Source: Apostichopus japonicus
Taxonomy: Eukaryota; Echinodermata; Holothuroidea; Aspidochirotida; Stichopodidae
Assembly: GCF_037975245.1 (NCBI RefSeq)
Contig: NC_092574.1
Coordinates: 7,748,213 to 7,812,212 of the forward strand
Length of the DNA: 64,000 nucleotides
Direction of reading: 5' to 3'
Under the pieces are notes generated by a model that had not been told where the DNA came from, made no database searches, and was given only the letters and a program-made list of their open reading frames with translations. Of the stretch, positions 23,901 through 32,600 are shown one piece after another. How positions within the stretch are numbered: position 1 is the first letter of the stretch; each line of letters begins with the position of its first letter. The position numbers and the translations under genes are program-made.

Positions 23901-26900
23901 TCTTTATCCTTGTCTTTCTCGACTAAATCCTGAGTCTGTGGAGCATCGTCTTTTTGAGGAGGCTCATCAGAAGTTGCCTTTGGTTTGGCAAGCAATCCTA
24001 CGTTATCCTCCACGAAGCGGTTGAACTGGCTGAATGTTGCTGGAATCATTGGTGGCCTAGGGGCAACAAACTCTGGAAGATCAGAGGGATTCCAACCGAA
24101 CCCACTATCTTTTGGCATGTTATCTAATATATCTCGCCAGCTGCCTTCAGATCTTGGAGGGTTAGCTTCTGCTTTGCTGAAAGGTTGAGTAGGTTTAGAT
24201 GCCTTCACTCCAAATAAGTTTTTGCTTGTAACCTTGCCTACTTCCCCTATTGTAAATGGCTCCATGAGCTGTTTACCAGGTAGAAGGGGAGGGGATTCTT
24301 CCCAAACATTTCCAGGTAGTACTATACTGTCTTTGGACGGTTGTTTCCACAGTCCACCAGAAACACACCTGTCTTTGGGTGCTGCTTCCCATAAGCTGCT
24401 CTGAGCAATTCCATCTTTGGGAATCAGTGAGCTGAACAATGGCAATTCACTGATAGGAAAATTCAATCGACTTGGAAAGGGTGTGTCTACTTGCAGGCTG
24501 TTATTGCGTTGCAACCTTCTCTGTATGGTCCTTGAGTCCTGAGTTTGACCAGGCACTTGTCCAGGGGCACTCTTACGTCTGACAGAAACGCCTTGTAAGT
24601 TCTTGCTTGCTGGGACTTGTGCCGCTCTCCGTAGACCCCAAGGCAGTATGTCGGATGGAGGTGGTAGGATAAGTTTACCATCCTCAGCAAATGGCTCTCT
24701 GGGATCTACTTTTGGTGGCACAACTAAAGGGTTGATAATTTGACCGACACTTGGCACGTCAACCTTCTCATCCTCAGGAAAGAGGGTGGGATTAACTCCT
24801 GCGCTCAAACCAAAAAGACCCAAATCTTGCGGCTCCTTCATTGATATTTCTGTGTGGAACATAGAGTCGACCGATGATCGTAAGGTGCGAGTAGGCACTA
24901 TTTTATCTGGTTGCTTACCGTTTGACGGCATGGACTGTCTCCTTGCACTTGTTCTCCTACCGTCGCTAATTTTACCTTCAGGCTGTACCTTTGGAGCATC
25001 CAAAACAGTCTGCGCACGGATACGGTCTGCTACCATCTCGAGAGTTGGTACATTGAAATTCCTGGCGAAATTGGCTTCACTGACAATTTGGTGATTGAAG
25101 CCAACAAAAGCGTCCTCCGTTTTAGCAGCCATTGGTGGGCGCAACAGCTCCAAGACGGGAGGAGGGAGGTCTGATGACGAGGAATCTGACACCATGTCCG
25201 CCATCTTTTCTAGGGATGACTTTTGACCTGGCCACAATCCATCTATAGGAATAGTTTCAGGTGGGCCTAACGGGGGCATGTCCTCAGATCCAGTCCTACT
25301 TAGATCTTCAGTCGAATTAAGTGCCATCTCTGGAAAGGTGGTCTCCCCGACGAGATGTGTGGTGGCATTAATGTTTGATCTGAGCGTAGGGATGTTTCCA
25401 TTGAAGGACTCGATAGATACGACAGCGACAGGTTCTACTCCTTTCGTCACCTCTGTATGACAAGAGATTTCCACATCCGTCTCTTCCTTAGCTGCATGAA
25501 TTTCATTTCCTGTACTTGGCATTTTGACAGACTCCTGTTTTGCCTCGACGATCTTTGAGGTTGCACCTGAACCAGTGGATGCACTTTCTCTCCTGCTCCG
25601 TCTTGTCGAAGTCAAGCTCTTTCGTCCGGTCTTTGTCTCAACATTTGAAACTTTGTCTGCAAAAGACTCGGAGATACTTGGTTTGACCAGCAGCGGTTTT
25701 GATTCTTTGTTGGGTCTCTTCCGTGTATTATTTTTTGTGGCAGCCTTTTCCAACTTTAGAGAATGATTGCTCTCCTTCGCCAAATTTCTTGCTCTCCTAG
25801 CCACTTTTGGTTGATCTGTCTCTCTATCTTTATTCTTATCTGTCCCCTCTTTTACTTCAAGACACAGCATATCATCAGATATTGGTAAAGATAATTCATG
25901 GTTGCTGCTAGGCCCACTTTTGGAATCGTGTTCACACAACCTGTCATCAGATATTGGTAAAGATAATTCATGGTTGCTGCTAGGCCCACTTTTGGAAACG
26001 TGAACACACAGCCTGTCATCAGATATTGGTAACGATAATTCAAGTTTGCTGCTAGGCCCACTTTTGGAATCGTGTTGCATTTCTGAAGCGTCTCTTTTAT
26101 CATTTACAGGACTAATTACACCTCTCCTCAAGGCCCTACCATGATTAGCTACTATGTCATTCGAATAAATTCCTTTATCTCTACCGACAGGAAGTTCTCG
26201 TGCAAATGTGGGTGTTGGCGGTCTGTCACATGATTTAATGGAAACTTCAACTGCTGGTTCATCAGCTGAATGCTCAGACAAACTTTTCTCACTTTTCCTT
26301 CTTGACTTACTCAAGCTAGAATCAACTTTTCCTTTTTCTTTGCTTAAGGTGTTGTCAACTCTACTGGACTGAAGTCTGGCTACTGCAGATGGTGGAACCG
26401 CCTTACTTCTCCTTTTACCCGATGACCTAGCTAACCTGGTGTCTTTCTCGTCGGACTCGTCCAATGAATCTGCAAGTGAGCTCCTATCCGAGGATAAGGA
26501 TCCTCTCCGTCGTGAAGCTCTGCTCAGCCCTGTGAAGGTCTTGGAGGCACTTTTATTCACAGAATCTGCCGATGGAGGAGGTTGAGACAGGGTCCCTCTC
26601 CGTCTCCTCTTTGACTTGGGTGTGCTGTCTGGATCATCCGTAGATTCAGAGTCAGCCTGGGAGCCTCTCTCACTTGAAGCGGAGCTAGCTCGTCTTGAGA
26701 GCCTTATCCCCTCCGCCGCCTTGAAGAGCTCTTCGCTGGGATCCAAATCAAAGATGGACACTGGTTCATTTGTGTCCAACCCTTTGTCAATATGTAGGGT
26801 ATCATCAATACCTTGGACATCAAATATTGATGTTTCCTGGTTGTCAGCTGAGGAGACATCATCACTCATTGATGTCTTCTTCCCCATCTCACCAATTTTC

Positions 26901-29644
26901 TGCTTTGACCTTCCTCTCTTATTCACTACATCACTATCATGTGGACTTTGAACTTTAACTGTGTCTTCTCCATTATGCAAACAAGTTGAAACCTCTCTCT
27001 GTTCCTTGGCAAGTTTTTTGCTCTCAGCAACTTCATGCTTTCTCTGTGATCTCTGCTCAGACTTTGATTTGTACCTATTGTCATGACTTTGGTTTTCCCC
27101 TGGCAAGACTGGCGGTTCTTCTAGTTTTGACTTTCGATGAATTTTCTTTGCATCAACCTTCCTTTTGTCACTATCTTTCAACGATTGTGGTAGTTTTTCT
27201 TTCTTGTCAATCTGCTTCCTGAGTGGGTTATCATTTCCTTTACTCAAGACTGGTGGTTTATTTTCCTCCTTTCTACTTGGCTTCTGCTTCCCTTCCCTAG
27301 TTTTAGATGAACCAAGGTCTCTCTTTTCCTTCGAGCTCAACAACTTTCTCTCATCTTCCTTTTGTGCTCTTTCACCATTTATCTTTTTGCTCTTATGAGA
27401 TTTCGTTCTCTCCTTTTGTCCTTTATCGCTAGTTCTGTCATCCCTTGATGTGTGACGAGATTCTTTCTTGCTAGCAACCAATTCCTTTTCGGATGAATCC
27501 TGTTCCATCCCAGGGGCAGTTCTGTTAGGTTGATTTGACTGCTTCTTTTGAGTTTTGTTGCTCTCTGCTTGAGATAAGGAGTGTCTATGTTCACTACTCC
27601 TTTGTCTCATCTCTCCATTTTCTTTCAAACCACTTCCAACATCTCTTGATGACTTTGTATCATCTAACACCTTTTTATTTTTCCCTGCCAAGGACCTGTT
27701 ATCTACAGAGGCCATGTTGTCTTTCTTGTGTTGCTGCTTCTTGGCAACTTTCGATGTCATATCGTTATGTCTCTTCTCTGCACTTTTACCTGAGATGGAA
27801 TCCAACCTATCCTCACTATGATGGTTAGACCAATGTTCCCTGCTTAGCTCATTGCTTTTTCCTTCTTTAGCTTTCTTACTGTCAGACTTCTTCCTCTGAT
27901 GATCTTTAGGAGCCAAGTCTGGGCTCTTTTTCTTCTCTGGTTTGTGCTGCTCTTTAAATTTTGCTTTTGAAGTTTCCCTGATACTGTCCAGACCAGTCTG
28001 CCTGGACTTCCTTTTCTTTTTGCTTTCATCGTTCGTCTTAAGAGGAACCCGTGTCTGTGATTGGAATATATCCTGAGCAAGGACTTTATCTACAAGCTTT
28101 TCGTCTTCTGGCCCAAGTTGGAAGGGCTCCTTACCGAGTATGTCTTCCAAATTGTCCGACTTTGAACCAAATAGATCCCCGTGTTCTTGCCAATCGGGAA
28201 GTTTACCGTCGAGACCACTGAGTAATCTCTCTGCTGCCAGGAATTCCTGTTCTTTCAAGTTGTTCTCGATACCATCAGTTAGAGGAGTTAATTTATTTTT
28301 CATGTCTTGGCTGGAGATCTTTACATCAAAGATTTCATTGGCCAGAAAATCAGCTGCATTCTGATCTTCGGCATGTCTTTCAATGAAATCTTCAAATCTG
28401 CTTCTGGCATGTCCTTCTTCGAATGGTGTCAACGGAGCTAACGTTCTATCACCCAGTACTTCTTGCAGGAGGAATTCGGCAGCATTCTTGTCCTCGTCAT
28501 GCCTTACCTCCTTCTCCGACTGTACCTTCCGTTGCTCAGAAGTTTGCCAATATGTCCACTCCTCTTTGACCTCCAGACCTTGCCCTAAAAAATGATTCTT
28601 TGGGTCTTCTTTTATGACATGATTTTTTGTGTGAATCGAGTCAGCGCCTGCACTCTTCTTTTTCCTTTCAAAGGTATTCCCTTTACGTTTGGCATCTTTG
28701 AAATTCTTGCAATCCTTATTATTGATGGAATGTTTGGAATCTTTCTCTTTCTTTTCGATGCTTTTCCTTTTGGCAGGTTTGTGATCTAGTTTATGATTCT
28801 GAACAGAATTCGGTTTCTCCTTTCTATGAAATGTTTTTCGATCATTCTGATCCAATTTATTCTGTGACACCGGCCTCTCTTTGAGTTTCTCCGACTTATG
28901 AGATTTCATCGGCGTCTTTCCTTTGACCTTCTTGGTTATATTTAAATTTCCCTTTGAAGGTTCTGAATTGTTCTTTTCTACTGAGTCAGTTTCACTGCTC
29001 TCCCTATCCGGTGTATCACTTACATGGTTTGGCTTCCTCTCTGGTGTGACCTCTCGGCTTTCACCTTCATCGCCACCGTCATTCCCGCCTGGAGAACTCT
29101 TTGACGATGAGTCCGACAGATGGGAAGTTGGTGTTCCTCCCTTCCTGGATCTGATTTCATCTTCATATATTAATTTACCATCCATACTGGATACCCTTCT
29201 ATGCTTTACCCCTCTTGTATTGCTAGAGACTGGCCCTTTCACTTGCGCTAGTTTTTCCTTTAACCTAGCCGCTACCTCAGCCTCTTTCTTCTTCCTAGCT
29301 GCGACCTTCTCCCTCTTCTTCTTGTCTCTCTCTTTCTTGGCTTCCATCTCCAGATCGGAATCGTCTTCTGAAGTTTCATCGTCGTCGTCGTCGTGGAACA
29401 TCAGCTTAGGTCCGTCCGACGGTATCGATAGCCATTTGTTCAGTATGACGTCCTCTGACATCGGGAAAGGTACCCGAGCACTGATCTCCCCAGCTCTGGC
29501 TGCCCAGTCTACCTCCTCGTCTGTAATTCTGGTGAGATTGCCATTGAAAAATTCACACTGCTTTTTGAAGAGACCTTCCCGTAGACGCAGCATCTGGCGG
29601 CTGAGTTTTTCTCTCCTCTGGACCATGTAACAGAGATTACGAAC
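20909..29644 (-). CDS. JADE: JADE last coding exon: 2911-residue charged tail
   Basis: Acceptor tcttcag/GTTCGT; stop TGA at 20911–20909. It begins [17 protein letters not shown], the conserved end of the JADE core. Then come an acidic run ([12 protein letters not shown], about residue 535) followed by a Lys/Ala/Glu helix-like segment, long Lys/Ser/Glu-rich disorder, a region with repeated NAAxFL motifs (about 831–981), three 24-residue repeats (about 1638–1710), a Lys tract (about 3037–3047), an 11–13-residue degenerate Lys/Asp/Val repeat (about 3172–3250) and a basic KRRRR cluster near 3329 that could be an NLS. Four FDF-like motifs with acidic neighbours (SIFDV, SIFDL, VFDFT, VFDFD) are scattered through it. 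An uninterrupted 8.7-kb frame argues for real coding. Function of the tail is unknown. Confidence 0.95.
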   Translation of the reverse strand, partial: VRNLCYMVQRREKLSRQMLRLREGLFKKQCEFFNGNLTRITDEEVDWAARAGEISARVPFPMSEDVILNKWLSIPSDGPKLMFHDDDDDETSEDDSDLEMEAKKERDKKKREKVAARKKKEAEVAARLKEKLAQVKGPVSSNTRGVKHRRVSSMDGKLIYEDEIRSRKGGTPTSHLSDSSSKSSPGGNDGGDEGESREVTPERKPNHVSDTPDRESSETDSVEKNNSEPSKGNLNITKKVKGKTPMKSHKSEKLKERPVSQNKLDQNDRKTFHRKEKPNSVQNHKLDHKPAKRKSIEKKEKDSKHSINNKDCKNFKDAKRKGNTFERKKKSAGADSIHTKNHVIKEDPKNHFLGQGLEVKEEWTYWQTSEQRKVQSEKEVRHDEDKNAAEFLLQEVLGDRTLAPLTPFEEGHARSRFEDFIERHAEDQNAADFLANEIFDVKISSQDMKNKLTPLTDGIENNLKEQEFLAAERLLSGLDGKLPDWQEHGDLFGSKSDNLEDILGKEPFQLGPEDEKLVDKVLAQDIFQSQTRVPLKTNDESKKKRKSRQTGLDSIRETSKAKFKEQHKPEKKKSPDLAPKDHQRKKSDSKKAKEGKSNELSREHWSNHHSEDRLDSISGKSAEKRHNDMTSKVAKKQQHKKDNMASVDNRSLAGKNKKVLDDTKSSRDVGSGLKENGEMRQRSSEHRHSLSQAESNKTQKKQSNQPNRTAPGMEQDSSEKELVASKKESRHTSRDDRTSDKGQKERTKSHKSKKINGERAQKEDERKLLSSKEKRDLGSSKTREGKQKPSRKEENKPPVLSKGNDNPLRKQIDKKEKLPQSLKDSDKRKVDAKKIHRKSKLEEPPVLPGENQSHDNRYKSKSEQRSQRKHEVAESKKLAKEQREVSTCLHNGEDTVKVQSPHDSDVVNKRGRSKQKIGEMGKKTSMSDDVSSADNQETSIFDVQGIDDTLHIDKGLDTNEPVSIFDLDPSEELFKAAEGIRLSRRASSASSERGSQADSESTDDPDSTPKSKRRRRGTLSQPPPSADSVNKSASKTFTGLSRASRRRGSLSSDRSSLADSLDESDEKDTRLARSSGKRRSKAVPPSAVARLQSSRVDNTLSKEKGKVDSSLSKSRRKSEKSLSEHSADEPAVEVSIKSCDRPPTPTFARELPVGRDKGIYSNDIVANHGRALRRGVISPVNDKRDASEMQHDSKSGPSSKLELSLPISDDRLCVHVSKSGPSSNHELSLPISDDRLCEHDSKSGPSSNHELSLPISDDMLCLEVKEGTDKNKDRETDQPKVARRARNLAKESNHSLKLEKAATKNNTRKRPNKESKPLLVKPSISESFADKVSNVETKTGRKSLTSTRRSRRESASTGSGATSKIVEAKQESVKMPSTGNEIHAAKEETDVEISCHTEVTKGVEPVAVVSIESFNGNIPTLRSNINATTHLVGETTFPEMALNSTEDLSRTGSEDMPPLGPPETIPIDGLWPGQKSSLEKMADMVSDSSSSDLPPPVLELLRPPMAAKTEDAFVGFNHQIVSEANFARNFNVPTLEMVADRIRAQTVLDAPKVQPEGKISDGRRTSARRQSMPSNGKQPDKIVPTRTLRSSVDSMFHTEISMKEPQDLGLFGLSAGVNPTLFPEDEKVDVPSVGQIINPLVVPPKVDPREPFAEDGKLILPPPSDILPWGLRRAAQVPASKNLQGVSVRRKSAPGQVPGQTQDSRTIQRRLQRNNSLQVDTPFPSRLNFPISELPLFSSLIPKDGIAQSSLWEAAPKDRCVSGGLWKQPSKDSIVLPGNVWEESPPLLPGKQLMEPFTIGEVGKVTSKNLFGVKASKPTQPFSKAEANPPRSEGSWRDILDNMPKDSGFGWNPSDLPEFVAPRPPMIPATFSQFNRFVEDNVGLLAKPKATSDEPPQKDDAPQTQDLVEKDKDKEIMQALDKNEPSLSQENGIYFHKKLSRSLTQRRREVRIKAPVGGALDTGSLDKVPEVDCSSVPDVKPEGSQPTIEHNPSTISDDPSLKADWNTNSSEGKISSDLGDKAEEDTSEIDSSSNLRPEENGANSLEKEGSDRERFSRRLRDRKKVPEPDGNTAVAAKSKEKEKVDENWNITAVVKTGAKDSGVETNSAAAASPCLENEVQPKLEPPKKTVDPISKTKANSKSSMLSPRRDEVSNRGISKRHLLADEFNKHIRGSPLKHGKDGRKKSSPQGTKKKTARRSRRQKIGKEEPQSKTKGGVFDFTSDEDEDQPAPIKLPKSPRVATGDSQSGQSSKLSEEAPPILEKEDEAILSLPVKEEKVTVHDMEEIKESVSKERTSVVSRSNSSNSNPSEINPIKRRWLSGSKSRLENKEGEPEKSSNSTLAGQELRTSKSSPVDDSKPNDTDKKTTQERTDREGAESDQQEGSRRRSVRVRTMEKEAAAAKVEEEEVKEEGPLNERRASLRTRRKDVKAAEEEDTDDEDTSLSILKKEMESREGVEKKDEEPHEMKMGEASLHNSNHAKSSGNKDRQRPDAFPVSNEEQESGGAIVEPDTKSSISELEDVKNNGDKITVDQDNQILADAPAAAAADAAVSGDDGDDAGSQHSSHSDLKIEGADGRLVIRNWGKFSQKKKKKKKKKKSPYKEGHSHGSHIISNILESSTLCVKESSDGPMNGLKFKITTIDRYFKPKAKKKQAETEESVDRREQVQTPIKLRIPKSRLSPSFKSNMAKNNSTKDGHSQAGQSETPSDHPREKEADKMLAAVIEDKKLDTDVAREGKKSDTEVSKDGTKLDMVVAKEVKNSDVGVAKQVARSDSFRATDVKKSVGVVAKEVKKPDMDVFDFDTAVEDEPKVTFNSPTVGSKSSSVTRELNHSTSSGVLSSPFDCPSPKGNVSEKRELCYVSFSEESDLSADGEKRQPHRKRRRRVKEVRPPADTKEETSISNSLQFLSQVVT

Positions 29645-32600
29645 CTGAAGACAAGAGAAGCCACAAAATTTAAGAGGAGGAAATGCGAGTGAAAATTTCA
29701 AATTCGTCGTTTGCATTATCTATGAAAAACGTTCAAGTGACAGATGTTCGTCCTTTCTACACAATGTTGTGCATCTGGAAAAATCCCAACCTCATAGCAG
29801 GTTTCATCACAAAGACATCATTTTCGTTTCTAAAGCTTTTTGATATCTCATGAATGAATGGTTAAACTATCAATTATCACCTGTGTGTAAAAATAAGTTG
29901 GCCTGAGGTTTTGATCCTGGCAGGATCTTCTTCTGAGGCTAAATGAAAAGTTACAGTAACAGAAGGGATAAATACACGCACAGAATTCCATGTTCTGTGC
30001 GTGTGGGTGTCTGTATTCTGTGTGTATTTGTCCCTTCTGTTACTGTTACTTGTCATTTAGCCTCTGAAGAAGATCCTGTTAGGATTGCAACGTCAGGCCA
30101 ACTTACTTTTACACATTCTCTTACACAGGCTCTTTAGTGAATAAGCAGTTTGCTAACAGTTTTATTTTATTTAATTATCATCTGTCAAAGCTATAGATCT
30201 TCAAACAATGGTATTTATAGTTATGAAAAATATTTAATGAACAGAGTTTGAACCTAGCATTGTGAAATATATCTGTCTTCCCCCTTTGAATGTTATGCTG
30301 AAAGCAACACCCCTCAAACAGTTCAAATAACTATTCTCAACCAATGCATAAAAACCCAAACTAACAACAACAAAAAGTAAAAATTAGGCACTATTATGAA
30401 ATAAAAACATACTTTTCAGGAAAATACAATTTGTGACAGTACTTTCTTCTCAGAGTTAAGTCAGGTGTTGCATTGCAAAACATGTCATAATTTCTTAATT
30501 TCAAGACTTTGTTCAGAACAATGTATAATATCATAAATCAATGCTTATTACAAACAAACTCTGAAAAGAGGAACAGAACTCACTCTCTCGAGATCTTGAC
30601 GAAGATGAACAAACATTTTCATCCTGGCGTGGAGATTGTACTCTTCACTGTTTTTGTCCTTGTCATCTTCAAGAGGAAAGTGGAGAAGCGGTTTGTTGAA
30701 ACCAGACTGCAACAGGGAAAAAAACAAAATATAAACTTTATGAATATCTCGATAACTAATTCAAACCAATATTGTGAATCCTCAACAATGACTAATATTA
30801 AGATAAATAAAGAATGTTTGACAATGAAAAATAATTGTGGGTAAAATGGTATGAACAGAGAAGTGTATTTAATTCAAAGAAGGTGAACCTTTTGGATCTG
30901 CTACAGTTATTTCAATATCAACACATTACAGACTCTCCTACCAGAACATGCAAAGATGTTCCACACCGCTAGCCTGACCCCCGAATATCAACAAGTTAAT
31001 AAAAAGTGCCTGCCAGTGTTCTTGTGGATCGGTTTACGTAAGAATTTACAAGAAGACAACTTATACTGCTCTCCATCGCACCTTTACAATCAAAGATACT
31101 TGAACGATGTTCAATGCGACATCTATGAGGGCTCCTTGGTAACCAAAAGGTAGAACCAGCTTCAACAGATAACAAAATCGGTTTCAGCCCCAATTCCTAT
31201 ATATGGAAAGTAGGCTTAAATAGATCCCTATGCTGTAAAACGTGGGACAAGTCTAGGCTAAATTATATCTCTGCTCTGAACTAGGATGTACCTTTCTCTT
31301 CAGCTTCCAGTATTCAAAGACTAAATCAGCAATCTCAATATCATCCTTGAAGTTCAAACTGGTGGCCACTTCTTTCAGCTTCACATATTTTTGAAACTCC
31401 TCCGTGACCCTCTGGATTCTGAAAAATTCAACGAACAGTTTCATGACAATATTGCAAAGTAAAAAAAGGTCTGATTTTTAACCATCAATTTAAAATACAA
31501 AATTCTCAATAGCATGACTGCATAGGCAAAAAAACTTGATGGCTCATACAGAATGACAGCATAATTTAATAACTTTTCCCAAATATACATTTTTCAGGCA
31601 GCTCAGAACTTAGCTCTAGGTATTTGGAGGGGTATCCTTACAGAAATTTTGCAGTTGAGTTGTTGACCTTATTTAAATAACTCAACTATCCTTAAAGGAT
31701 ACATAACCACAACCATTATGTATCTTTTGCTTATGTGACAGACACCTTTGTGAAGAAAAAACACTCCCAAATAATACAATTCAGAAAATCTTGGTCCATT
31801 TGGCAAATATCCTACTTCAATGTGTCATGTCTGGGAAATATCGTTAATTTTTAAATCTGACTTGACAAGGATCTGAAACCTTCTTCCCTCTCATATATCC
31901 CTTTCATATTTTCAAGGCAGAACTTTGCAGAATGTTGAGAACTTTTTTAAAAAAAATTTAGATTCAGCATTTGCAATACCCATCTCCATTACAGAAAATA
32001 AACATTGTGATAAATAAACAAAAACATAAGAACGATGAAGCAAGTGTGGCTCGATGATGTCATATTTAGACTTGATTAAGTCTTCAGCATTGTGAAGAAA
32101 CATTAAATCTCTGATAGCTCTCACATGGAATAAGACTTTTCTTAGCTGTTTTGGGGAAATTGTTGATAACAGTTATGTCTATCACATGGACCAATGATGA
32201 TGGGTTGATTAGGTTTGTGTCTCCTTTTCTGAAATGGGCAATTGGTTAAAGGAGACTGAAATACACCCATGATAGGGGATGTGTGTAATACAAATCTAAC
32301 TTTCTCCTCACCCTGCCCCCACCCCCCGCCCCACCAGCAACCTCCCTCTTTTCTCTTGGATCCAGTGTTGAATTTGGTTAAGTACAAGTCCTTGCTTAAG
32401 AAGTAGTCCGATTTTTGCTAGGACAGATAATTCATGTTTACCTCACAGCTCTGGCATTTGCCTTCTCCTCTTCGCTTTTCTTCCTGGGAGTGGGTCTGAC
32501 TGTTCCATCAAAAGACGGAGACCTCCTACCATTTGTATGCTTCAGACAAAAAGACTTAAAAGAGACCAAAGGATGAACGATATGAGTCATGTATTATCAA

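Noticed and set aside
21105-25766. Many plus-strand frames of 60–235 codons across 21–29.6 kb
   Set aside because: Antisense shadows of JADE exon 14; their Ser/Phe/Leu-rich composition mirrors Lys/Glu/Asp/Ser codons of the real strand.
32442-32539. Alternative exon 11 start at CAT (32539)
   Set aside because: It also has an AG and keeps frame, but it would drop SFCLK and with it a PHD2 zinc-binding Cys. The 32554 start restores the family motif.
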